Origin: Dermacentor variabilis
Taxonomy: Eukaryota > Arthropoda > Arachnida > Ixodida > Ixodidae
Reading direction: 5' to 3'
DNA length: 64,000 nucleotides
Assembly (NCBI RefSeq): GCF_050947875.1
Contig: NC_134568.1
Location: 264,576,815-264,640,814 of the forward strand
Below the pieces are notes generated by a model. It had not been told where the DNA came from and made no database searches. It saw only the letters and a program-made list of their open reading frames with translations. Of the stretch, positions 12,701-23,765 are shown piece after piece; the first letter of the stretch is position 1; every line of letters starts with the position of its first letter. The translations under genes and the position numbers were made by a program.

Positions 12701-14559
12701 ACACGCTCTCCTCCCGTGCTGAAGCCGATTAGCTCTTTGAGGCGTTTGACGCATGCGTCTCCTGCCACTTTCTCGACTTCTTTCCTCGCGACAGCTCGTC
12801 CTTGGGGCGCTCTGTTAGACTGCACTATCTCCGGGATCGCCCGGCATTCTTCAGTACTTTCCTCGTAGCAGACAAAGCTACGCAGAAACTGTGCGACGTT
12901 GCAACGCTTCATGATAGCCCGGTCGATCCCGTTTTATCATTTCTTCACCGGGATACAAATGCCATTGTCGTTTTAACATATACCACATGGCATAAACATA
13001 GGTACGTAATAGTGGATGTACGTAGTCGAACATCACGTCACAATGCGCGCTTCTCTCGCTAACGCCCGTTCAGTACCTATACAGAACCCAATAGTTGCCA
13101 TGTGGTACAAAGCGCGTCGAGCAGCCGCAGTAGAAATGATGCCGTTGCCGTCATACGATCGTAGTCAATGCGGTCGTCATATTTCGTGGCCATTTTTGCG
13201 TATGTGGACGTGGGAAAGTCTTGGAGCTGTTAGCTACTACCACTCTTGAATACTGCAGAGGATGGGGCGCTCGTGGAATCTAAAAGTTTTGATGCCACAA
13301 GTTGCATAAGAAAGACTTAGAGTTGCACAAGCAGCCGATTGTTTGGCCCCTAAAGTCCACAAACCGCCTGACACGTCCGGTTTAATGGGACGTACCCAAT
13401 CCGCTGCCATGGTCAGAGAATGGTGCTCTTGAAGTTTTTGTTACGTAGACATAAATACCTAAGAAAGTAGAAGTTGGAAGGGCCTCTATGTAGCAGGCCG
13501 TTCAGTTACATTATTATGTAAAGAAGGGCAATATTATTTATTAGTTGAATAAGGCATGGAAATGTCACGGCAACACATTTAAGTCTCCTTGAAGTGACTG
13601 CATAGCATCCGTTGTCGGTATACAGAAGGTTACGTAGCACTATGCAAGACAGCTGTACGGAATCGAAACAGAGAAAATACCGAGATGATGTTTAAATAGA
13701 AGGCTGACGATTTCTGGCAGATTATTCTTTCTACTGACGAATAATCTTTCAGTAGCAAGTACGATAACTGCCCTGTGCCTTCAAAATTTGATTGAGAATA
13801 TAAATGACTAAGGGACAACGTGATTAAGAGTGATGAACTAGATAAGGGGATCATCGAAAAGGTCAAGGTGAGAAATTTGTTATACTCACGATGAAATGCT
13901 TCGAAAAAGAAAGTGTTTTGAATATTTGTTTGTTCTTCACGTCGCATAGGTGCATGCCAATTTGTATAAAATTTCTAGATCTTGCGTGTAAATATTTAAG
14001 GCAAGTCTCGGACGTGCGACCTGAAGACACACACACAAAAAAAAAAACGGCGAAAAAAAGCCACAATGTGTGCCAACAAGAGTTTCTGTGCTCCTCTTCA
14101 CTGTCCCGTTTAATCAACAGTTATGAGACCTACTGTGTATTTTCGACCAGCATCCGGGCTTACAATCTCGTTGAAATTGAAACTTCAGTGTGCGTGTTTA
14201 AGAATTCCCAGAAACGGACGTGAGATTACACAGACGAGGCCAATATTGGTAATCGAATATTCATGTAAAAAAAAGTGAACGTCGCATTGACTAGACCCCA
14301 CAACCGGTAGCGACGCCAACGTCGCGCTATTATACCATTCATCTGCAGCGCGATAGCGCTTATGTCTTCAACAGAGAATATGCCTCGGCCATTCAGCGAT
14401 ACAACGGGTTGGAAAAAGCGCCGCACAGAAGCGTACTGCACCTCTCGGATGCCTCATTTAATGAACAGAGCAATGAAAGGACGCAGACCAAAAGCGCGGC
14501 TGCGTTAAGGCCTCTCCCCATTCCCAGTCATGGCGCACGCATTTCACTTAGCGCTGTCC
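12701..14559. other. Intergenic or intronic DNA, nothing recognised
   Basis: Only short frames lacking motifs. A poly(A) run lies near 14036-14048. Confidence 0.55.
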
Positions 14560-15130
14560 AAATTTACCCGTTCTGATAGGGCGCGCGGCCCGGCTCGACG
14601 CTTATCGAAGCGCAGGCCGCAAATTGATTAACTGTCGAGGTCGATTGGCGACCGCTAATAAGCGCAACCGTCGTGCATGACCCCTTATTGAGCGGGCCGC
14701 CTCTTTCCCCGCCGCCCGCCTCCGTGAAAACTTGTGCGACTGTTTTTCCCGTGCCCGGCGCCGAGCCCTCGCCGTCGGCGAAGAGGATCGCGGGGCCCGA
14801 TGGTTGGCAGGCATTTCGCTCGCGCTTTCGCCCCTCTTCTGTTTCTCTTTCTTTGCTCTCGTTTTTGGCTGCTCGGGAGTGCGCTCCTCGTTTCGCGCCC
14901 GGCGGGAGAAAGTGGAGCGACGGGCGAGCCGATTAAGCTGAAAGTTTTGGGACGCTTCGGCACCCGAGTCGGAGGGTTCGTTCAGGTGCGATTTTTCAGC
15001 GGGAGTTTCAACGCAGCACTCACGTGCCCGGGCATGGGCAGGCTTTTGTGGACCCGCTTTCCGGCCCTTGCATATTTGACGAGGCACTTCCTCAGAAAGG
15101 GTAAGGTGGCGGGAGTGGTTGGGGGGACGT
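14560..15130. other. GC-rich island, no gene assigned
   Basis: CpG-rich block containing AT-rich cores (AAATTGATTA at 14621-14630 and CTAATAAG near 14656). Long frames are open on both strands, including a 234-codon minus-strand frame dominated by Arg, Ala, Ser and Lys. That composition follows from the GC content, and no domain is visible. A promoter or regulatory island is as likely as an exon. Confidence 0.4.
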
Positions 15131-17369
15131 GGGGGCGAACATTGACACGGAGTGCCCGCATATCTAAAGCTGCTAAATGACGTCTGGCTAAACCTATTTG
15201 TATCTCTTTTTATGTTGAAATTCTTCACTGAATGTAACGGAACTTTTCTACTTTGTTGCGCATTATACGAGATTAATGTACGCTGATGCATTTTAGTCCT
15301 GTGCATGTAACTCTTCTCTTTTCTTGTTGGTGGCCATGGACGTCCTGATATAGTGAAAATGAAGGCTGCAAAAATCAGTTTATTTTCTTCTTTCTAAGCT
15401 TTGGCACTTTCTGTAAATACTTGACGGAAGTGCATGCATGCACGGAAAACCAGTTCGTGCATGTTGTCTTTTTCTTTTTTGAGCCTCACATATAATTCTT
15501 ACCATTCACTTCATGTTATGCTGCTGCATTTGTGGCTATGTACAATGCCGGTATAAATGACTGGCGAGAGCATCTTTTCTGAATTTCTTTTCTTATTAAT
15601 CTCACTTGGTTTATTTGGTTTGAGTCAGTGTTTCATTCCTTGAATATTTTTCTCTCGTTTCTTTCACTGGAGAATTTATAGGTGACAAAGTATTACATTT
15701 TGTCTCCTCATTCCTTCTTGTAGGTATCACAAGCCTTCAAGGAACATCTCCGTCAGCTCCGCCGCTGCCTATAGATTGCGCCCGTTGCCTACAACATATC
15801 CACAAATCTTCCTGATCCAATAAGAAATACGTTTCTCCCCGTGCTCTTCACAAAACAATATGCCGTTTTATCGACTTTATGAATTAGCGACTCCTTGGTA
15901 GCCGCTTTCGGCTATTGACGTAAGCTGCTAACTTTACTACCCAATAGAGAGATTTCAGTACAATCTCACGGCAGCAGGAGAGTTGCGCAAAAGTCACCTG
16001 GCACCATTTCCAGCACCTCTAGAGACAATAACACTGTAACACAGCGTTAACGTACATACGTATTTTTATGCGAACTGCGTTAATATCGCGCCTGAGCGTT
16101 AGCATGAATGCGGCGCCTTGAGTACAGTGAGATTAGTATTAGCAATTCAGGGTCTTCATGATGACGGTGACCTGTTTTCTCACATTGAGGCACAGTGCAC
16201 GCGGTCATCAGTGTTATTAGAGAGAGGGAGTTCGACTCATGTTGGAGGAGTGAACTGTCGGTTTGGTGACTATGCAATCATCGTACACTTCTGCGGAGGC
16301 TGAATGGCAGCGAGGTTTCCTGATGCATGCGGGATAGTTGGACCTACAGTCGCAACGCTGAAGAAGGAAGTGAAATTCGAGCACTACAGAGAGCTCGTGG
16401 CACTGGTTCCGCGTATACTGCTTTGGAGGACTACTGCAACTGTGAGACATCCTTTGCAACGCTTGGTGACGTGATTCCTGAAGACTCGCTCGTGCGATCC
16501 CTTCCTGGGGAAAAATCGACGCCGTGATACGGAATGACAATAGCGCACACAGGTCCGACGCATCTGAAAACGATTTCCATTTTGCTCCACGTATTCCTCT
16601 AAGTGCTATTTTCCGCCAAGATTCCGACCACGTGATTCTTTTACAGATCTACGAAACAGAAGGTGACGAGCACAACGGGGATGCCGCTGCGAAATCAAAT
16701 TTGCAATGTCCTGCTTCTCGGGGACATGCGGGAGCTGTTGGGCCATAGTCTCTGTGTATTTTTTTTGCTAGATTGATTAAAGACAGTAGGTAGCGTAAGT
16801 TGCGGCTAATCGTAATTCAAGTATTTCTCTAAGTGCAGCTCATAAAGAAAATAACAGTGAAGCGAACAAAATAATTACAACAATAGCATTGTACAAAACA
16901 AGTCGCATTAAACGAAGGTTTCGTTCCTGTGTATGTGCTTGTTTGAATAGTAGAAAGCCTCATTTTTGTAGCCCGTTTGAACAAGTTGGAGAATAATGCT
17001 TTCAGCCAGGGTACAGAGCACTTGTTTGTCACATCCCTGCATTATCCCCTTCGGAATGTACTCGCAAAATCTCTGAGGTGCCACATAACTGCGGTAGAGC
17101 GAACCATTTTTGCGTGGTAACAATGATAGCTAATTTCTAGTCGTCCGCTCTCGGAAGTACTGCAAGTAAAAACGCCCCATTCCATAACAAAAATAACTGA
17201 TACATTGTTTCGGGGACGGAGAAACAACGTGTTTTACAGCTGTCAGTTTATTGAGTGTATGGCTGAAATGCCCTTCTTAGAGTTTAAATTTTGCTGAAAG
17301 AGGTAGCGAGTAATGATTAAAAAATTTAAAAGCATTTTCCTACATGTGCATGTCCCGTCTTATGCACGC
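15131..17369. other. Intergenic or intronic DNA, nothing firmly recognised
   Basis: The 16100-16750 part has several medium frames on both strands and slightly higher GC than its flanks, but no family can be named. A pyrimidine-rich acceptor-like stretch ends near 15723 without a sustained frame after it. Confidence 0.5.
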
Positions 17370-17382
17370 ACATAGGAAGTCT
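17370..17382. repeat. Left 13-bp target-site duplication of the SINE
   Basis: ACATAGGAAGTCT, identical to 17622-17634. Confidence 0.93.
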
Positions 17383-17621
17383 AAAAAATTAAATTATGGT
17401 GTGTAACATGGAAAAACCACGATCTGATTATGAGGCACGCCGTAGTGGGGGACTTAAGAAATTTTCACCACCTGTGGTTTTTTAACGTACACCTAAATCT
17501 AAGTAAGCGGGTGCTTTCACATTTCGCCTCCATCGAAATGCGGCCGCCCTGGCCCGGATTCGATCCCGCGACCTCGTGCTTAGCGGCCTAACACCATAGC
17601 CACTAAGCAACCGCGGCGGCT
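17383..17621 (-). mobile_element. Full-length tRNA-derived SINE (Ruka-like)
   Basis: This 239-bp SINE lies in minus orientation, flanked by perfect 13-bp duplications. On the minus strand it starts with a tRNA-like head of about 80 nt. The A-box region is TTGCTTAGTGG and the B box is GGATCGAATCC. A CCGCTAAGC anticodon-loop-like stretch points to a serine-type tRNA. A unique body follows, containing GGCGGCCGCATTTCGATGG and CACTACGGCGTGCCTCATAA, and an A/T-rich 3' end. Long duplications imply LINE-machinery integration. The intact boxes and duplications make it the youngest SINE copy in the window. The link to the published ixodid Ruka family is from memory. Confidence 0.88.
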
Positions 17622-17634
17622 ACATAGGAAGTCT
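17622..17634. repeat. Right 13-bp target-site duplication of the SINE
   Basis: ACATAGGAAGTCT, identical to 17370-17382. Confidence 0.93.
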
Positions 17635-17795
17635 GCGAGGCCTGTAGACATCTGAAGTGGTATTATTCCATGCGGAAGAAAATAACCGCGATAATAAGCG
17701 GTCACCTTGTTCTGTAGACGAGTTGCGTGGCCCGTGCACGCATCAGCACCTGGGTCTCCGTTGTGACGCCATATGTTTGCATGTGGCTGGCGCAG

Positions 17796-17934
17796 GTGTC
17801 CCGGGCCGCGCGTTCGTCAAGGACGTGGACAGCAGCGCCCGCTGCTCGCGTTGGGCCAGGAACCTCGCTCGCAACTGGCACGCCGAAACCTCGCCCTCTG
17901 AGCCCGACTTGAGCGGCACCTGGGTCTCGCAACG
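17796..17934 (+). CDS. Putative internal exon, APCDD1-like (partial)
   Basis: This frame encodes about 46 residues ending in Leu-Ser-Gly-Thr-Trp-Val-Ser-Gln-Arg. APCDD1 proteins are membrane glycoproteins that bind Wnt and dampen its signal. Their APCDDC domains begin with a cysteine, a helical stretch of about 22 residues, and then Gly-x-Trp-Val-Ser followed by Cys-Glu-Val-Arg. Here the cysteine lies 23 residues before the Gly-Thr-Trp-Val-Ser motif, as expected. Third codon positions are about 89 percent G or C, far above the flanks. Acceptor ...GGCGCAG ends at 17795; a better pyrimidine-rich acceptor ending at 17717 would lengthen the exon in the same phase. The donor is GTACGC at 17935, so the Arg codon is split and the next exon should supply the Cys-Glu-Val-Arg part. 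No other exon was found, which implies large introns. Confidence 0.5.
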
Positions 17935-17979
17935 GTACGCGAGTGCGCCTCTTTGCTCTCACGGGTCGTAGCGCTGTAG

Positions 17980-19429
17980 TACTCGTAGTTTCGTAGCCAC
18001 CTAGAGTGTAGCAAGCAGTTCCACAGACGGACCGCTTTCTCCCTAATAGTGCTTTCTCCCTGAAAGCAAGATACCGAGCATGATCCAAAGCCATGGTGCG
18101 CCGGATTTGAGTGAGGCTGCCTGCGTACGCTCTTGCTCGCTCTTGCTCGCTCGTGCCAATGCAGTTCAAAGTACGTGTGCTCTCCCGGAATGATTATAGG
18201 ATCCTACATATTCTCCAATCTAGGTTCCGACCAAGCTAACGCCAGCTTCAGAACATGACCGATAAACTGCTGTCTCAATGGTTCAAGAATTTCATTCCGC
18301 GTAGCTTCCGGTTCTATCCACCAGTACCAGAACCTAGGGCATATGTATGCCCGTCACACTCCCATAGCATGTGTCCACGGCACGCGTACCAGCGGGAACG
18401 CGCTTGAGTGACGCCTCCTGGAACGGCACGTCCGCGGCACCGAGTTTCGTGCCAAGGGTCCATCACGTTCGTGGACCGAGCACAATATCCTGTTGACAGC
18501 TCTCGCGCGGTGATCGCGTATTGCGGATGATTCAGCGTCCGTTGTGTACGTGATCGCGTTTATCTGAAGCTGCAAAGACCTGGTACCACGAAACTATTCC
18601 CAGGTAAGAATGGTTGCTTTTTCTCATCTGTCCAACGACACCTTTGCTATCATCTCGTTCGTCACGGGCGGACGCATTGCGCATGAGTGCTGACCATATA
18701 GGAGCCACTGTGTTGCATGACTGTATAGAACAACGCTTTGCTACGGAACTCCCCTGTACGCGACCAGATTAACTATCAGTAAACAATAAATTGCACTCGC
18801 TTCTGCTACTGTTTTACAATAATATAATCAGAAGCATTAATTTCATCAAATATTGTTAATCATTTCATTTCTTGCTGGTATGTGAAACACTTTTGTTGTG
18901 AATTTGAGGAGCAAAAAGAAAAGGTCACACGGCCGAGCTTTGTACCTGATTGGTTTATTTGCGTGCTTTTTTTTTCTTCGAACTCTTATGAACGATATAG
19001 AACAGGCGACCTCTCGGGACTATATCTCGACATGACACAAAAAGCAGGTACGGGCTCCAAATGTTCTTCGCAGAGCTTATTGACAGTGCCTGATGTTTTG
19101 CTTCAGAGGTTTCAAACAAGCGAGAGCCTGGAGTGTGGTTGATCTTGATTTCGACGCTACGTGCCCTCAGCGAAAGAAACATGGGCCAGGATAACAGAAC
19201 GATTTTATTTCAATTATTTTCCTTTTCGCGCATCGCAATTGGTCCGTACGCACTCCGCATATGTTATCACCAATATCGGCAAGTCGTGAGCGGTAGGTTA
19301 TAAGAATGGAATAAAATCAAGCGAACGGAATCGCTACATTATACTGGCCATGATTTATTAAAGTGACATCGTTTGCAATGAATAATGGATTACGTAAATA
19401 CCTAGCCTTGCCCTTTATCTTTTAAACTG
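17980..19429. other. Flanking DNA of the putative exon, nothing recognised
   Basis: A small direct repeat (TTGCTCGCTC type) lies at 18129-18153. No second exon with an APCDD1-like continuation could be read up to 19429 on the plus strand. Confidence 0.5.
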
Positions 19430-19592
19430 CAGTCGAACGCCTTCGTAACGAAGTGCTTGGGTCCTCCGAAATCATTCGTTATACAGGTCACTTCGCGCAT
19501 CGCAGAGATCACAATACAACCATGACATAACTATTCCTTCGTTATACAGATCATTTCGTTCTACATGTGTTCGTTGTAGAGGCGCTCGACTG
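19430..19592. mobile_element. Short Tc1/mariner (pogo-type) MITE
   Basis: The ends are inverted repeats that begin CAGTCGA on both sides. 18 of 23 bases match between 19430-19452 and the complement of the right end at 19592. The interior contains repeated TTCGTTATACAG motifs. TA follows at 19593-19594, while the left side has TG, so the expected TA duplication is only half preserved. A CAGTCGA start with AACGAA is typical of pogo/Tigger-like MITEs. At 163 bp it is non-autonomous. Confidence 0.6.
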
Positions 19593-21198
19593 TATAATGA
19601 AAGCTATTAGTGGCTGCCCAAGAAGACATTCGCAAACAACTGCTTGCACATTATAGTTTCACACGCCGCGCACGGCGAAGCTGGCCCCTGCGTGCCCATA
19701 CGAAGCACCGGAAACTAGAAAATTTTACTGAAAACGTCGTTCCCTCTGACGTCAGTTGACGAAGGCTTGAAAAAAATCACAAACGCAATGCAGAAACTGT
19801 CACCGAAGGGAACTTAAGGCTGATGATGGAGGAGTAAGAGAAACGAATAGGGGACAACATCGCCGTTGGTTGACCGACGCAATACATGCCATAGGTGCCG
19901 CACCGACTGGTCATCATTACAAGCTGGCATTAGCATGCAAGTTGTCTCATACGACCAAGATCCCAGAAATCGACACGCCGTAGCTAACCTCTATGGATAT
20001 ACAACGTTGCCGCACCGCTCCAATCTATATTCCCGCTGCAAATGAAGTCCGCTTCCCGGCGGGGCTATATAACCGCCGACGTCGGCCATGCCCTCGGAGG
20101 GGACCCTGCACTCTCCGTCCAGAGACAGTTCGGTGTTTCTGTCTCATTCGTTTGTTTGCTGCTGGTTTTTTTCTCTGTCCTTAGTGCGTCGGCATGCTCA
20201 CGTCGAACAGCCCCTCCTGACTTCCGAGGAAGAGGAGCAATAAAGCACGAGGAAACAGGAGGTTCACGAAGGAGAGGGAAGCTATGCGACGATATACTCA
20301 GACACAGTTGGATGGTCCATTTGCGCGTCTGAACTCGGCTTAGAGAGAACAAAGAGCTCAGCGAAACAAAGGACACGCCAATCGCCAACAAGATAAAAGA
20401 AGAAAAGAAAGGTGCTGCAGCGCGTTCTGGCATTATTTGAAACAAACTTAGTTTCTTGTTCACTTTCTGCGCCGAAACCTAATTAAATTTGCATTGCCGG
20501 CGCAGTCTCGTTTGTTAAGATGTGCTAATAGTTTGTCGCGGTCCTTCCTTTAACGGTGTCATCGTGTTGTTTGTGTCTGCGCGCGTACACACAGACACAG
20601 TTAAATATCTGTGTATGTATGTGCGATCATGCGTGTTTGTGTGCGTGCGTGTCGCGTGATTGTGGTTGTACTCTGCTGCTGGCTCATTATAATGCAGCTG
20701 CATAGCTCCATTAGTTGTGTTACAGCTAGCGACATATCCACAGTTCACGCAGTTCATTGTAATGTCGGCGGTGGCTTATGCATGCTTAAGTTGTTGTCCT
20801 TCCAAGCTTAGAATGCGTAACTATTTCCCGAATTTAAGCAGTTATGATGAGCAGTTTTCCTGCGTTTCCTTTATACAAGCGTTCTGCAATGGACACATAC
20901 CATGTCCAACGTTTTGCATCGACAGCAGTTAAGCGCTCGAAATTGTGTTTGCCTTGTCCTCCCTGTCCGTCCGTCCATTCCGTTACGCTGAGACGATTGT
21001 TGTCGTTATCGACGACCCATAACGACTTTTGTCGTCGTCAGGCCACTTAGTCATCCCCAGCTTCACCATCGCCAAAGGGTGAAGGAAAGGAAAACTTATC
21101 CACAACCGCCACCACTGGTATTCAGCCAGTGTTCCTGGAGCAGTGTGTATTTGTGAGTCAGGTGCGCTAAACACCGTGCATCGTGCAAACATCGTGCA
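19593..21198. other. Intergenic DNA with a possible core promoter
   Basis: Mostly featureless. A TATA-like core is listed separately at about 20064. A short alternating GT/AC region spans 20595-20660. No gene is recognised. Confidence 0.5.
20064..20071 (+). promoter_or_regulatory. TATA-like core promoter candidate
   Basis: CTATATAA sits in a GC-rich context (CGGGGCTATATAACCGCC) and is followed about 40 bp later by an initiator-like TGCACTC. A frame of moderate length with a strongly hydrophobic stretch (about 20145-20190) lies downstream, but its ATG precedes the TATA. It may be chance. Confidence 0.25.
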
Positions 21199-22655
21199 AC
21201 ATTTTCTTTCTTTATTACACGGGAGGAGAACTTAAACAAAAAACGTGCCACCGAATTTTAAGGTAACTGACAACACGTTCAAAAGTCAGGCAAGCACGTG
21301 CAAGCGCCGGATAAAGACATCCAGTCCGGCGTACGCTCAGCGTACACACTACGAACGTTAGCAGCAGATTATCGAAAAAACGACCGAATGCTTCGCGGTG
21401 GTTCAGCGTGCCTGTCACACATTATACTGCACCAAAGGCTATGTAGGCCAAGTACTATGAACATGTCATATGCTGGGTCACAGGGATCTTTAAAAGGTAG
21501 GAAACGAATCGTGTATGGTGTGATAACTAAACCTTTTTTTAAAGTGTTATTTGGAGAATGTCTCAGAGGAACACCGCATCCCTACGCTCTACAAAACAGT
21601 GATCAATCGTTTGAGCGTGGGCACACAAACGGTAGTTTGTCGACCGCGGCACGAAACGGCCCCTTTACTCCAACCAGGTTTTGACAGGAAGGGTTGCCGA
21701 ATGTAACTTAAAGAAAAAGGTTTTGATCCCTAGACGAATAATCATTCGACGTACACGCTTAAATACATCTAAGTACAAACGGTAAAGCGGGACAGGAAAC
21801 AATGTGTCTATGAGTGCAGCAGAAATTTCTTTGTGGAAGGCAGTGAAAATATATGTCATACTAAAGCAAGCCTTTAGAAAGTAAAAAAAAAAAAACCTTC
21901 AAGAACCTTCTTCAAGAACCCCCAAGTTCGTGCATCTCTGACAGTTGATTACACAACTATTTCTGGAAGGTAAATTAGGTGTCTCATTAAGCAATTTTGT
22001 AAGATATCTCTTAGAAATGAACTGTTTGCATCAGGAAAGAAAAATAACCGGGAGACAAGTTGTCTAACAAAAAGGGAAACAAGGTCAAGACCCCCTCACT
22101 CGAGAGGAAGAAATAGGTTATCACGCCCCATGGCTTCAACACGGGAGTTCCACACATAAGCAGCAAACACACGATGGAAAGCCTGCAACCTAAGCCGCGA
22201 GCAGTGTAACACCTGCAGGACATACATAATTCGAGCTGCTAGGAACACATTGCAGCCTTTAGCTCGGCTAAGTATGGACAACTGCCGCCTCTGCCATTTG
22301 TTAACCTTACGTTGTGCTTCTGCAACTTCCACTGACCAGTGAGAATTACTATTGCGATATTGAGAGATGGTACACCTAAGTACTTGGAAGTCTTGCTTCC
22401 ACTGAATACCTGCGAAGTTAGCATGCTACACCATTGACCGAACTGGGGCCCTGAACTCTTCTCAAGATTAACTGCTGCACCAAAAGCTGAAAACTGCTGC
22501 GCTATGGCAAGGGCAATCTCTACGTTTTTCTTGTCAGCACAGAAGGCGATGTCATCTGCATAGGCAAGGACACGAACCTCATTGGACGACAATGTGAATC
22601 CGTGAACGGTATGCACCTTCAGAATGCGGGCGTAAAGCGGTTCCATGTACAAAGC
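21199..22655 (-). mobile_element. 3' half of an older LINE, interrupted by the RTE insertion
   Basis: Minus-strand coding remnant that continues the LINE at 25905-26760. Just inside the break (22655 downward) it encodes the reverse transcriptase palm, with the Tyr-Ala-Asp-Asp-Ile catalytic motif at about 22560. The thumb follows, then a C-terminal part with a Cys-x2-Cys...His...Cys pattern (about 21560-21650), as in I/R1/Jockey-type LINEs. A final Asp-Arg-His-Ala-Glu-Pro-Pro-Arg block lies near 21390-21420. It ends in an A-rich tail (rc of ATTTTCTTTCTTTATTAC at 21202-21219). Several frameshifts and stops make it a pseudogene. The endonuclease region is missing, so the LINE was 5'-truncated before or after the nested event. 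Confidence 0.8.
22645..22655. repeat. Left target-site duplication of the RTE element
   Basis: ATGTACAAAGC, which matches 25905-25915 (ATGTAGAAAGC) with one mismatch. It lies within the reading frame of the host LINE. Confidence 0.8.
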
Positions 22656-22661
22656 GGGAGT

Positions 22662-22733
22662 GCAGCGGTGGCGTAGAGGTAGAACACCCGCCTCGCGTGC
22701 AAGAGGTCCGTGGTTCGAATCCCGGTGCCGCGC
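22662..22733 (+). promoter_or_regulatory. tRNA-like head with A and B boxes at the RTE 5' end
   Basis: TGGCGTAGAGG (22669-22679) fits an RNA polymerase III A box and GGTTCGAATCC (22712-22722) a consensus B box, with tRNA spacing. The whole block aligns best to a glycine-type tRNA by eye. Acceptor and T stems pair imperfectly, so it is tRNA-derived and not a tRNA gene. It begins 6 bp inside the left target duplication, so it belongs to the mobile unit. Confidence 0.75.
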
Positions 22734-22889
22734 AATTTTCCACCGGATTAAACAAAATCTGCGTGTTGGTAAAATTGCACAAACACTTCTGGAGATTGGC
22801 CTGATCCCGGTGACCAGAACCGGTAACGCACTCCCTCACCAGAGCAGGATTGGCCACCCTGGTGCAGTACTTGGCCACAAACCTCCTAT

Positions 22890-23747
22890 ATGAACACAAC
22901 AATCAAACCCCGGCCCTCAGTCCCCAGCAGCTGCGAAGCAACTGACCACGGCGGCGGTCAGACCTGCGACGCAGCAGAGGGTGCTAAGAATCCCTGGTTC
23001 CGGATAGGCCGCCATTGGAATCTGAACCTGGCAACGTTTAACGCTAGAACGTTGTCTAGTGAGGCGAGTCTAGCAGTGCTATTAGAGGAATTCGAGGGCA
23101 GTAAATGGGATATAATAGGGCTCAGTGAAGTTAGGAAGCCAAAAGAAGCATATACAGTGCTAAAAAGCGGGCACGTCGTGTGCTACCGGGGCTTAGCGGA
23201 GGGACGAGAACTAGGAGTCGGATTCCTGATTAATAAGAATACAGCTAGTAACATACAGGAATTCTATAGCATTAACGAGTGGGTGGCAGGTCTTGTTGTG
23301 AAACTTAATAACAGGTACAAACTGAAGGTTGTACAGGTCTATGCCCCTACATCCAGTCATGATGACCAGGAAGTCGAGAGCTTTTATGAAGACGTGGAAT
23401 CGGCGATGGGTAAAGTCAAAACAAAATACACTATACTGATGGACGACTTCAATGCCGAGGTAGGCAAGAAGCAGGCTGGAGACAAGGCAGTGGGGGAATA
23501 TGGCATAGGCACTACGAATAGCAGGGGAGAATTATTAGTAGAGTTTGCGGAACAGAATAATATGCGGATAATGAATACCTTCTTCCGCAAGCGGGTTAGA
23601 CGAAAGTGGACGTGGAGGAGCCCGAACGGCGAGACTAGGAATGAAATAGACTTCAGAATCTGCGCTAACCCTGGCATCATACAAGATGTGGACGTGCTCA
23701 GCAAGGTGCGCTGCAGTAAGATGGTAAGATGCAGTAAGATGCAGTAA
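22890..23747 (+). pseudogene. RTE ORF part 1: APE-type endonuclease
   Basis: Starts at the ATG at 22890, about 155 bp after the tRNA-like head, and encodes an apurinic-like endonuclease that would nick target DNA for target-primed reverse transcription. Visible motifs in order are Asn-Ala-Arg-Thr (about residue 52), Ser-Glu-Val-Arg (about 79), Gln-Val-Tyr-Ala-Pro-Thr (about 150), Asp-Asp-Phe-Asn-Ala (about 187; the family norm is Gly-Asp-Phe-Asn, so the Gly is replaced) and Asn-Glu-Ile-Asp-Phe (about 255). The terminal Ser-Asp-His block with the catalytic His is gone. At that place a 10-bp unit has expanded and brings the stop at 23745. The downstream reverse transcriptase is in the same frame, so this was once a single ORF. 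Confidence 0.85.
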
Positions 23748-23762
23748 GATGCAGTAAGATGG
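23713..23762 (+). repeat. 10-bp tandem repeat inside the RTE ORF
   Basis: GCAGTAAGAT occurs four times (23713, 23731, 23741, 23751), the first two separated by a GGTAAGAT-like spacer. The expansion removes the endonuclease His region and adds in-frame TAA (23745) and TAG (23763). Confidence 0.9.
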
Positions 23763-23765
23763 TAG

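Noticed and set aside
14602..15306. 234-codon minus-strand frame
   Set aside because: Arg/Ala/Lys-rich composition follows from GC content; overlapping frames on the other strand are equally long; no motif.
16100..16750. Decayed Harbinger transposase or host gene
   Set aside because: Several medium frames exist, but no catalytic motif could be aligned and stops interrupt each one.
22662..22733. A functional tRNA-Gly gene
   Set aside because: Acceptor and T stems mispair, and the block lies inside a transposed unit bounded by target duplications.
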